The notes under the pieces: generated by a model
Database searches by the model: none
What the model was told of the DNA's origin: nothing
What the model saw: the letters and a program-made list of their open reading frames with translations, nothing else
NCBI GenBank assembly: GCA_018817165.1
Contig: JAHITY010000098.1
Span: 1-48,035 of the forward strand
Length of the DNA stretch: 48,035 nt
Direction: 5' to 3'
From: Candidatus Omnitrophota bacterium
GTDB lineage: Bacteria > Omnitrophota > Gorgyraeia > B26-G9
Translations under genes and position numbers: made by a program
Shown here: in pieces, positions 27,301 to 32,389 of the stretch
Position numbering within the stretch: position 1 is the stretch's first letter
Layout: the number at the start of each line of letters is the position of its first letter

Positions 27301-28228
27301 GGCGGCTTTAAGTCAAACCAATGATATTTTGACAAATCATGATAAAGAGATTAAAGCGTATGAAAGAAGGCTTTGTGGCATTTTTAAGGGAAAGATAAGC
27401 TTTGATATTAGTGAGGATCTGTCAACAATTTATTTTCAAGAGGAAGCATTAACGCTAAGTGATATGAAACAAGAAAAAGACATTATTATTGAGATGTGCG
27501 CAGTGGTAGAGGCTGTATTATTAGAAAATTATGATATTAATATACAAACTGCTATAAAGGGTAAAGCTAATCCAAGTTCAAAAGTGTTTTTCTTGCCTTT
27601 ATTAGCAACAGTCAAAGATAGGATGATTCAAGTACAAGAAAAGAAATATAAGGCAGTTAAAATAATTCAGGAAATTGATGATTTTTTTAATAGTTATGAG
27701 GAAAAAGTTGAGAAGATAATTGGAAGTAGTATGTCGAGAATTGAAAAAATTCGTCAGCTGGATATATTGCTGGATGATACCTATAATCAAACAGTTATTG
27801 ATAAAATGATTGAAAACCAAGGTTTTATAGCCGGGGAGTATGAAGATGAATGGAACAAACGTTATGATGATATAGATGCCCAGCATTTATCATTGCAGAT
27901 TGGTAATGGAGCTATTGAGGTGCATGTTGTTGGTGACTATGAAAGGCTTGAATTTACCTTTAATGGGGATATGGATTTTAGAGCAGATGAGTCTGAGATA
28001 AGAGAAATATGGCAAGGAACATTAGCTGCAAATATGGGGATTGAAATGCAGTTAAGGAACGGAAAGGATCGTGCGGCTTCCTGGGTTGCTCATATCAGAG
28101 ATATCTGGGAGGAGGAATATGATCTTGTTGAAGAGGCCAAGAAAAATAAAGAAAATTTGAATCAGCCGGTAGAGGTTGATAGCAAGTCACTTATCGAAAA
28201 TATCATGGCAGTTGCTTGCTCCATATAA
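24302..28228 (+). CDS. Very large exported helical/TPR-like protein
   Basis: A 1,308-residue protein with a signal peptide (about 1-23, ending LAFA) and then the segment NLKNIAQETLSPVL, a type of N-terminus I associate with Omnitrophota secreted proteins. At least one TPR-like unit is clear (YLAGDICWTMKDYSKAIDFY, then EKAVPL, about residue 280-300). The rest is mostly helical and highly charged, with long coiled-coil-like stretches in the second half. No enzyme motif or membrane anchor was found. AGAGGAGAG precedes the ATG. Codon use is AT-richer than in nifJ. It has its own terminator. Function unknown; a periplasmic scaffold or surface protein is possible. Confidence 0.85.
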   Translation: MEIRKIISLVVIWSMGLSNLAFARDFNLKNIAQETLSPVLHIDTALFQQGFEHVSKISDLDSDEMGIYKLISQFIASSDDLQNNPIILDFLAKIKAASEEFKQGNKQMVLVGKGGKKKDIDKAFASGIKYWKKSVKSLEGIDIEKIDNSISQNDKQIAYAFLRLKAEVLFNIVETDRKLDLLINKKLEYYSEIRKLLERAIALPGDHIDSRGLTVLANACANLAAGEELSIQRKLKLSEDAALYFELAIDMQSDYSNNEESSAKVDQVYYSYFTALYLAGDICWTMKDYSKAIDFYEKAVPLCSRLRIYVTGLRGAKNLYKNYYRMLLEMGKDFQTNRVEGSSEDKVKSEALFRKTILIAHDSMSFYNQDELLAGDNLDAMACSFRAQEKLVRESLRNKDWVEVGNRLSPLIMQLKQMNKITCKDQHNNYSIALMNTELIKIVYDIIREYIRINRSSSESIVRMAEILDKDFFFSFLEKVQAGEYNDILKKIKKEDKLNDALLWKALISGSPVYTKICRYLENALIPNNVLLKSREDNETRIDKNRKFRADHAYSASTLLAFTYMQKGDYSLAVSKIRDVSKGYEENFLNDKFFVEQILVQAILAQEKGKNFIAKLLLTTEGKTIAANIINHQKLLIPQASEMLIDIINNNPKLREYNPKLLEVLGIVIPELDIAELVVKKVKNIDDREVVKSFEVLRKPVAEALSLLDSQLNNKLSRAQRRKGKAGKQISLHVKAGSIRQMENALEEMITADKKRRVKPVFDYIKNQIIKEPVFKNRFAMGSFVWTVTSMDSAQALDILNACAKVYGEDSLSGQELVRALGAVKSFEAYKEQMLALEDKIINSPKLETSGGVYIGLNFSEVNQSLDDLAKKANFLRQKFLDEMVEYFSKDDRYVNESKYLQVQQDWVEQHAKQINSLLIELRAQNTLTEQLRIKTKAEEFVNTLKEFENAILHALDKAAKVAMSEEKSPAEKVLYLRQWDKDLIMPVPDEDINALPALQAALSQTNDILTNHDKEIKAYERRLCGIFKGKISFDISEDLSTIYFQEEALTLSDMKQEKDIIIEMCAVVEAVLLENYDINIQTAIKGKANPSSKVFFLPLLATVKDRMIQVQEKKYKAVKIIQEIDDFFNSYEEKVEKIIGSSMSRIEKIRQLDILLDDTYNQTVIDKMIENQGFIAGEYEDEWNKRYDDIDAQHLSLQIGNGAIEVHVVGDYERLEFTFNGDMDFRADESEIREIWQGTLAANMGIEMQLRNGKDRAASWVAHIRDIWEEEYDLVEEAKKNKENLNQPVEVDSKSLIENIMAVACSI

Positions 28229-28248
28229 GTAATAGATAAATAAGTTTG

Positions 28249-28284
28249 ATCAAGAACAGGTTTTTCCCTGTTCTTGATTTTATT
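28249..28284 (+). terminator. Rho-independent terminator after the 1,308-residue gene
   Basis: A perfect 12-bp stem (ATCAAGAACAGG 28249-28260 with CCTGTTCTTGAT 28267-28278) followed by TTTATTTT. Confidence 0.88.
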
Positions 28285-28302
28285 TTAAGTTTATGCTATG
28301 GT
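28274..28302 (+). promoter_or_regulatory. Promoter of the GIY-YIG gene, inside the terminator arm
   Basis: TTGATT (28274-28279), a 17-bp spacer and TATGGT (28297-28302). The -35 box lies in the right arm of the preceding terminator. The predicted start site is only about 9 nt before ATG 28318. Confidence 0.45.
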
Positions 28303-28317
28303 GATAACACCTGAAAT

Positions 28318-28611
28318 ATGCAGATAAGCAAAAAGAGGTGTATTATTGCTGCTAAGAAAAATGATCCATGGTTTATTTATATCGCTAAATGCCGAGATAA
28401 GACTTTATATATTGGGATGACCAATGATGTAGATAAACGGATTAAAGCGCATAATACAACCAGTATTTGCAAGTATACACGAGCGAGAAAGCCGATAACA
28501 CTGGTCTATCATGAAAAATGTAAGAATCGGACCAATGCTGCTAAAAGAGAAATAGAATTAAAAAAATATTCCAGAGCGCAAAAACTGGAACTGATAAAAA
28601 ATCTAGCTTAG
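28318..28611 (+). CDS. GIY-YIG domain protein (YhbQ/UPF0213-like)
   Basis: A small single-domain GIY-YIG nuclease-fold protein of up to 97 residues. The fold signature is WFIYIAKCRDKTLYIGMTND, then VDKRIKAHN, Arg-rich middle and a conserved Glu in AAKREIELKKY. Family members of this size are structure-selective or uncharacterised nucleases, common in bacterial chromosomes and not mobile in themselves. The start is doubtful: ATG 28318 has no ribosome-binding site and almost no leader, while AGAGGTG at 28332-28338 sits just before in-frame ATT codons, which would give a protein of about 89 residues. It is the last gene before the tRNA. Confidence 0.85.
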   Translation: MQISKKRCIIAAKKNDPWFIYIAKCRDKTLYIGMTNDVDKRIKAHNTTSICKYTRARKPITLVYHEKCKNRTNAAKREIELKKYSRAQKLELIKNLA

Positions 28612-28634
28612 AATAATGTGTAAAATAATATAAA

Positions 28635-28691
28635 GACCTCTTACCAGAAAAATAGGTTCGAGGTCCAAAAATTTAACTTATAAATTTTTGG
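28635..28691. repeat. Two stem-loops abutting the tRNA-Ser 5' end
   Basis: GACCTC-tt-ACC pairs with GGT-tc-GAGGTC (28635-28665). Next, CCAAAAATTTA (28665-28675) and TAAATTTTTGG (28681-28691) form a perfect 11-bp stem with a 5-nt loop. The last two G of this stem are the first two bases of the tRNA. The first may terminate the GIY-YIG transcript; the second may affect tRNA processing or transcription. Confidence 0.5.
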
Positions 28692-28778
28692 AGAGGTGTC
28701 CGAGCGGTTTAAGGAGCACGCTTGGAAAGCGTGTGTAGCCACAAGTTACCCAGGGTTCAAATCCCTGCCTCTCCGCCA
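28690..28778 (+). tRNA. tRNA-Ser (GGA anticodon)
   Basis: An 89-nt class II tRNA. The acceptor GGAGAGG pairs with CCTCTCC, with G as discriminator and an encoded CCA. The anticodon stem CACGC/GCGTG encloses the loop TTGGAAA with anticodon GGA at 28724-28726. A long variable arm (GTAGCCACAAGTTACC region) and the T-arm CAGGG-TTCAAAT-CCCTG are clear. It decodes UCC/UCU. It sits at the left edge of the accessory region, and its 3' end is duplicated 234 bp further on. Confidence 0.97.
28759..28778 (+). repeat. Attachment-like direct repeat, copy 1 (inside tRNA-Ser)
   Basis: The 20-bp block AAATCCCTGCCTCTCCGCCA forms the T-loop to CCA end of tRNA-Ser. It recurs without mismatch at 28993-29012. This is the usual footprint of a site-specific integration into a tRNA 3' end. 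Confidence 0.75.
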
Positions 28779-28786
28779 TAAATAAT

Positions 28787-28822
28787 AAAACCCCTGAGTT
28801 TTTCAGGGGTTTTATATTTTTG
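28787..28822 (+). terminator. Rho-independent terminator after tRNA-Ser
   Basis: An 11-bp stem (AAAACCCCTGA 28787-28797 with TCAGGGGTTTT 28803-28813) followed by ATATTTTT. Confidence 0.88.
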
Positions 28823-28992
28823 AGAGCAAGCTGGATTCGAACCCTAAAAAAGGGTTTTAGGGAAAAAGACCGTTTTTCCCTATCGGCGAGATGCGCTTAC
28901 CTGTGAAGGAAGGGGTCACCAAGGGGAAAACATAAGGGTTTCCCTTTGGGGAGTGAGTGGACTGTTTCCCAAGGGAGCGACACGACGGATTG
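28823..28992. other. Hairpin-rich segment between the two tRNA 3'-end copies
   Basis: No gene is seen. The segment is packed with GGGAAA/TTTCCC-type inverted repeats: CCCTAAAA/TTTTAGGG (28842-28862), an overlapping and mutually exclusive TAGGGAAAAA/TTTTTCCCTA (28858-28882), and CCAAGGGGAAA/TTTCCCTTTGG with one G-T pair (28919-28949). TTTCCC and AAGGG recur again at 28973-28985. It could be an attachment region with recombinase arm sites, or a structured RNA; neither is proven. Confidence 0.5.
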
Positions 28993-29012
28993 AAATCCCT
29001 GCCTCTCCGCCA
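28993..29012 (+). repeat. Attachment-like direct repeat, copy 2
   Basis: This is an exact 20-bp copy of the tRNA-Ser 3' end. The bases before it (GACGGATTG) do not match the tRNA T-stem, so it is only a 3' fragment and not a second tRNA. A third copy was not found downstream to the end of the window. Confidence 0.75.
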
Positions 29013-29018
29013 GATATT

Positions 29019-29058
29019 TACCCTATCTTCAAATTCATCGAGGATAGGGTAGTTTTTT
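29019..29058 (+). terminator. Rho-independent terminator
   Basis: TACCCTATC (29019-29027) pairs perfectly with GATAGGGTA (29043-29051), followed by GTTTTTT. It sits just outside copy 2 of the repeat and is most simply the original terminator of the tRNA or of a lost gene. Confidence 0.8.
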
Positions 29059-29069
29059 GTCCTAATTCC

Positions 29070-29164
29070 CTATATTTCCAATAACATATATCATCAGCCA
29101 AGAACAGTCAACATCAGTTATCATCAGATAGGAATTGTCTGTTTTTTGTGATTTATGTGGTGGG
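29070..29164 (+). repeat. Diverged leader repeat, left copy
   Basis: This begins CTATATTTCCAATAACAT, runs through ATCATCAG and GGAATTGTCT, and ends TTTATGTGGTGGG. It matches the segment at 32045-32109 with scattered substitutions and a 30-bp insertion (an internal duplication around ATCATCAG). Both copies lie upstream of a small HTH gene. Confidence 0.65.
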
Positions 29165-29233
29165 AATGTGGTGATAAGCACCAGTTAAAATGTATAATTA
29201 ACATATGTAGCGGAGAGTGGGGCATTCTAAGGC

Positions 29234-29440
29234 GTGGAAAAATTGTTAACTGTCCCCCAAGTTTGTGAGCTCCTACAAGTAAGCCAAGCATTGGTTTATA
29301 AATGGGAGTATTATGGTTTTGTTCCGTATATTAAATTGGGGACAAAGTTAAGCTTCAAGCAATCAAAGCTAGAGCGGTGGATCGAAGACAGGCAAGCTAA
29401 AGGAAGGAAAACATATAAAATTAAGAATTTTTCTTTGTAG
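29234..29440 (+). CDS. Excisionase-like helix-turn-helix protein
   Basis: A 68-residue DNA-binding protein of the HTH_17/MerR-like excisionase family: LTVPQVCELLQVSQALVYKW is the HTH, followed by the wing IKLGTKLSFKQSKLERWIED. Such proteins act as recombination directionality factors or small regulators. The start is GTG 29234; the ribosome-binding site is poor (AAGG 1 nt away, GGAGAG further up). It stands 89 bp before the hicAB module and 222 bp after attachment-like copy 2. No integrase accompanies it, so a regulatory role for the adjacent module is as likely as excision. Confidence 0.82.
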   Translation: MEKLLTVPQVCELLQVSQALVYKWEYYGFVPYIKLGTKLSFKQSKLERWIEDRQAKGRKTYKIKNFSL

Positions 29441-29443
29441 CTA

Positions 29444-29519
29444 TTGACAAGTGGAACCTAATATGATACCATTATAATAGATTTATTGAAAAAAAGGGGC
29501 TGATATGGTACCATTATTA
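29444..29519 (+). promoter_or_regulatory. hicAB promoter region with paired operator-like sites
   Basis: TTGACA (29444-29449) is followed after 17 bp by TACCAT (29467-29472), a weak -10; TATAAT at 29473-29478 is perfect but 23 bp away. Two related sites, ATATGATACCATTATAA (29461-29477) and ATATGGTACCATTATTA (29503-29519), lie exactly 42 bp apart, four helical turns. The second contains the perfect palindrome ATGGTACCAT. This fits binding by the HicB antitoxin encoded below, which would repress its own operon. Confidence 0.55.
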
Positions 29520-29529
29520 AGGAGCGGTA

Positions 29530-29781
29530 ATGTCAGAAGTTCAAGCAATATATGCAAAAGCTCAGACTTCGCCGAATAACATAACTTTTAGTGAGCTATG
29601 TGCTTTGATAGAAGGTGTTGGGTTTGAATTTAAGAGACAAAAAGGATCACATAGGATTTATAAGCACAAGGCAATTCATTATGCTGATTGCTTGCTTCCT
29701 GTGCAAGATAGAAAAGGTAATGCTAAACCTTACCAGGTTAGGCAAGTCTTAAAAATTATAGATTCGTATAATCTGTTATAG
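29530..29781 (+). CDS. hicA: HicA toxin (mRNA interferase)
   Basis: An 83-residue HicA-family toxin with a dsRBD-like fold that cleaves mRNA when free of its antitoxin. The family core FSELCALIEGVGFEFKRQKG is followed by SHRIYKH with the catalytic His at residue 41. The end NAKPYQVRQVLKII matches the C-terminal helix. AAGGAG precedes the ATG by 5 nt. HicB is encoded 17 nt downstream. It is slightly longer than the smallest HicA proteins because of an N-terminal helix (SEVQAIYAKAQTSP). Confidence 0.92.
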   Translation: MSEVQAIYAKAQTSPNNITFSELCALIEGVGFEFKRQKGSHRIYKHKAIHYADCLLPVQDRKGNAKPYQVRQVLKIIDSYNLL

Positions 29782-29798
29782 AATAAAGGGGGTTTAAA

Positions 29799-30290
29799 GT
29801 GAATTACTCTATAAATATTGTGTGGAGCGATGAAGACGAGGGTTTTATTGCAACTGTGCCTGAATTAAAAAATTTGTCAGCGTTTGGGGAAACTTATGAA
29901 GAGGCTGTAAAAGAAGTAAAAGATGTTATTGAAGGATATATTGAAACATTGGAAGAAGATAATATTGATATACCTGCGCCTAGTACATTGTCATGTTTTA
30001 GCGGTCAAACAAGAATTAGAATGCCAAAAAAATTACATCAACTATTAAGTATTGAAGCGGAGCGTGAAGGAGTTTCCTTGAATATGTTGATGGTTACCTT
30101 GTTGTCGCTTAATTATGGGTTAGCTTTAAAGAAAAATAAATCAAAAGATGTGTTTATGGTATATCTTAATGATAACAAGACAGCGAATTATGATTTGCGT
30201 TTGCCAAATGGTGACACTTCTAGGTTTTCTGGATCTGGTCAAGTGCGACTAAACAATAACAGAAATAAAGTAGGAGAGGGGTTATGGTAA
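29799..30290 (+). CDS. hicB: HicB antitoxin, extended
   Basis: A 163-residue antitoxin. The N-terminal HicB domain (SDEDEGFIATVPELKNLSAF then EEAVKEVKDVIEGYIE) is a partial RNase H-like fold that binds HicA. A DNA-binding ribbon-helix-helix segment follows (RIRMPKKLHQLLSIEAEREG, VSLNMLMVTLLS). The last 55 residues, after the DNA-binding part, form an extra polar tail that usual HicB proteins of 110-140 residues lack. The start is GTG 29799 with AAGGGGG upstream. The stop overlaps the next gene's ATG (TTATGGTAA), so a third protein is translationally coupled to the pair. Confidence 0.9.
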   Translation: MNYSINIVWSDEDEGFIATVPELKNLSAFGETYEEAVKEVKDVIEGYIETLEEDNIDIPAPSTLSCFSGQTRIRMPKKLHQLLSIEAEREGVSLNMLMVTLLSLNYGLALKKNKSKDVFMVYLNDNKTANYDLRLPNGDTSRFSGSGQVRLNNNRNKVGEGLW

Positions 30291-30691
30291 CTAATATTCT
30301 TTGTGTTATTTGTAAAGATATTATAGAAGATAAAGAAACTAAAATGGTTAGCTATATTAACTGTATTGAAAGAGTAGGGTCGGATAAGTTCCCAGCTAAC
30401 TTACCTTCCGTTTCTTTAGGGACAGCTTGGATTAAAGATTCTAATGTTGAAGAAAAATTTAAGCTTAGGGTAAAATTATTATTTCCAGACAATGAAGAGA
30501 AAGTTTTATTAGAAACTCCAGATAATATAATAAAAGGAGATAGGCATAGGGTAAATTTTGTAATATCTGGGTTTCCTTTAAAAAAAGAAGGACAACATCG
30601 TTTAGTGGTTGAAAAGCTTGGTCAAAATAGCTGGGAATTTGCAGGATCGGCATCTCTTATGGCCGCAAAAAATGTTGTTAGGGGTAAGTAA
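30284..30691 (+). CDS. Hypothetical protein coupled to hicAB (DUF6941-like pattern)
   Basis: A 135-residue soluble protein with no signal peptide, probably beta-rich. The layout, starting NILCVICKDIIEDKETKMVS and ending GFPLKKEGQHRLVVEKLGQN before WEFAG, resembles the DUF6941 family of small beta-sandwich proteins of unknown function; this match is from memory and weak. Its ATG overlaps the hicB stop by 7 nt. It may be a cargo gene of the toxin-antitoxin unit or a third component. The PIN-domain gene follows after 45 bp with its own ribosome-binding site. Confidence 0.75.
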   Translation: MVTNILCVICKDIIEDKETKMVSYINCIERVGSDKFPANLPSVSLGTAWIKDSNVEEKFKLRVKLLFPDNEEKVLLETPDNIIKGDRHRVNFVISGFPLKKEGQHRLVVEKLGQNSWEFAGSASLMAAKNVVRGK

Positions 30692-30736
30692 CTTTTATAA
30701 TAATCATATATTGCAATAACAAGGAGCAAAAAATAT

Positions 30737-31816
30737 ATGAAATATGTTTTTATTGATACTAATATTCTTCTAAATTTCTATGCTTTTCATAAGGATCATA
30801 TTGATAAACTGGAAAAGATTATCAATCTTATGAAGGAGAAAAAAATTATACTAATTCTTCCTCAGCAGACTGTTGATGAGTTTAACAGAAGAAGAGAGGA
30901 TAAATTTAAGGAAACACTTGAACATATTGATAGTTTTAAAATTAAATTTGCTACCCCTGTTTCCTGCCACGGTACGAGCGAAATACAAATAATTAAAGAT
31001 GGTATTCAACGAGTACATAAAGCTTTAAAAAATCTACATAATAAATTACTCAAACAGATAGGAACCAAATCATTACCTGCAGATTCTTTAATTTATAAAA
31101 TTTTTAAAACAGCTGATATAATTCCAATATCAGACAAGCTGCTTAGTATTGCTAAGAGGCGAGTTGACTTAGGGAATCCTCCTGGAAAGAGGGGGTCTTA
31201 TTGTGATGCTATTAATTGGGAGTGCATCTTAGAAAACATCCCCAATGGTAAAGATTTGTATTTTGTAAGTGAAGATGGGGATTATGCTTCAGTTATTGAT
31301 CCTAAAAATCTTTCGGATTTTTTAAAAGATGAATGGGCTAGAAGAGTAAGCTCCAAAATTTATTTTTATCAATCACTATCCGAATTTTTGAAAGATAAAT
31401 TTACTGAAGTTAAAATAACGGCTAAGGAGATAGCAGAAGAAAAGCAGGCCATCGAAGAGGCATCATCAGAGAGGGTGACTACCCCCCCTGTATCCGCATT
31501 GCTTCGAATGATCGAAGAAGCAAAAGTTCGGAGCAAGGAAATGGAAAAATTCTATAAAGATACAGGGACAAGTCCATTAGTAAGCATTATTAAAGAAGCC
31601 AAGGCTCAGAGCGAAGCAATGAAAAATTTTTATACAGAAACAAGTAAGGGCCCATTGGTTAAAATGCTTGAAGAAATGAAAGCTCGGAGCAAGGAAATGG
31701 AAAAATTCTATAAAGATGTAGGAACAAGTCCAATAGCAAACAGTTTTAAAGAGGTCAAGGCTCAGAGTGAAGCAATGAGAAAATCCTTCAAAGGGTTAAG
31801 TAGCGAAAAGAAATAA
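30737..31816 (+). CDS. PIN-domain ribonuclease-like protein with C-terminal 26-residue repeats
   Basis: A 359-residue protein. The N-terminal about 210 residues form a PIN-like domain of the DUF4935 type: FIDTNILLNFYAF (Asp7), LPQQTVDEFNRRRE, then YCDAINWE and YFVSEDGDYAS supply the other acidic residues expected of a metal-dependent RNase. From about residue 253 there are four tandem repeats of about 26 residues, alternating RSKEMEKFYKDTGTS and AQSEAMKNFYTETSKG types, likely helical or coiled-coil. At DNA level 31529-31561 and 31685-31717 are identical, 156 bp apart, so the array grew by a two-unit duplication. AAGGAG precedes the ATG. Confidence 0.85.
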   Translation: MKYVFIDTNILLNFYAFHKDHIDKLEKIINLMKEKKIILILPQQTVDEFNRRREDKFKETLEHIDSFKIKFATPVSCHGTSEIQIIKDGIQRVHKALKNLHNKLLKQIGTKSLPADSLIYKIFKTADIIPISDKLLSIAKRRVDLGNPPGKRGSYCDAINWECILENIPNGKDLYFVSEDGDYASVIDPKNLSDFLKDEWARRVSSKIYFYQSLSEFLKDKFTEVKITAKEIAEEKQAIEEASSERVTTPPVSALLRMIEEAKVRSKEMEKFYKDTGTSPLVSIIKEAKAQSEAMKNFYTETSKGPLVKMLEEMKARSKEMEKFYKDVGTSPIANSFKEVKAQSEAMRKSFKGLSSEKK

Positions 31817-31871
31817 AAATTCTATTAATACTTATTTAGTGCCCAAACAGTGTCCATCCAAGGTGAATCTG

Positions 31872-31955
31872 TTGTGTAATCTTGTAAAATGTTGTAGAAA
31901 ATTGTATAAACACTAATTACTTAATAATAAATGATTTAAATTGTAATTAATTGTA
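31872..31955 (+). repeat. TTGTA motif array with 10-bp period
   Basis: TTGT begins at 31872, 31882, 31892 and 31902, exactly 10 bp apart, and again at 31941 and 31951. Five of the six read TTGTA and one TTGTG. The spacing places all sites on one face of the helix, as for cooperative protein binding. Confidence 0.55.
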
Positions 31956-32044
31956 TAATAATGAGTTAAGAAAAACAACCTTAACGAATCCTTCATTTTC
32001 CGCTAGTTATTTCGGTTTTAAACTATCAATTTAATTATAACTCT

Positions 32045-32109
32045 CTATATTTTCAACAACATCTATCATCAGAGGGGAATTGTCTATTTTTAATGGTTTA
32101 TGTGGTGGG
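32045..32109 (+). repeat. Diverged leader repeat, right copy
   Basis: This begins CTATATTTTCAACAACAT, continues ATCATCAG and GGAATTGTCT, and ends TTTATGTGGTGGG. It matches 29070-29164 in the same orientation but lacks the 30-bp insertion. The copies enclose the first HTH gene, hicAB and the PIN gene. Confidence 0.65.
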
Positions 32110-32233
32110 GTGCTAGATGGTTCATCATATTTATTAAATCACTATTGAAGATGTGCATACGAACTCTTCTAATTATGATGAAAATCAGCAGAGTTCTTTA
32201 ATCTATGAGAATAATTTCCGGGTTGTGTAATGG

Positions 32234-32389
32234 ATGGTAGAGGAGTATAATTATTACATGTTGTTATCTCCTTACATGTTGCGCCGTTTATGCAGTGAGG
32301 GTAAAATCCCTTGTTTTAAGTTTGGAGAGCAGTGGAGGTTTGACAAAGGAGATATTTTAATGTGGAGAAAAAACAATGGCTTTCAATGA
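32234..32389 (+). CDS. Truncated excisionase-like HTH protein upstream of hsdR
   Basis: A 51-residue reading frame. The second half fits the HTH_17 pattern: SPYMLRRLCSEGKIPCFKFG followed by EQWRFDKGDILMWRKNN, i.e. recognition helix, EGKIP turn, wing and terminal helix. The first helix of the domain is missing or unrecognisable, so this may be a decayed copy of the gene at 29234 or a short regulator. ATG 32234 has no strong ribosome-binding site. Its stop lies inside hsdR, a 14-nt overlap, so reading it could couple translation to hsdR. Confidence 0.5.
   Translation: MVEEYNYYMLLSPYMLRRLCSEGKIPCFKFGEQWRFDKGDILMWRKNNGFQ

Larger units (their letters stand above)
31817..32233. other. 417-bp gap before the restriction operon
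   Basis: The stretch is AT-rich and holds no convincing gene. It contains the 10-bp-periodic TTGTA array (31872-31955), the right copy of the diverged leader repeat (32045-32109), and an unexplained run up to the truncated HTH reading frame. TATAAT at 31954-31959 lies within the array but has no clear -35. Confidence 0.6.

Noticed and set aside
28823-29012. A tmRNA-like gene, because of GGATTCGAAC near 28832-28842 and a CCA end at 29012
   Set aside because: It is only about 190 nt, the 5' end does not pair with the CCTCTCC acceptor arm, and no tag reading frame is present.
28993-29012. A second tRNA-Ser gene
   Set aside because: Only the last 20 bases match; the T-stem 5' half, anticodon arm and acceptor 5' strand are missing.
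30737-31816. A CRISPR-like array in the PIN gene repeats
   Set aside because: The repeats are in-frame protein repeats of about 78 bp without unique spacers.
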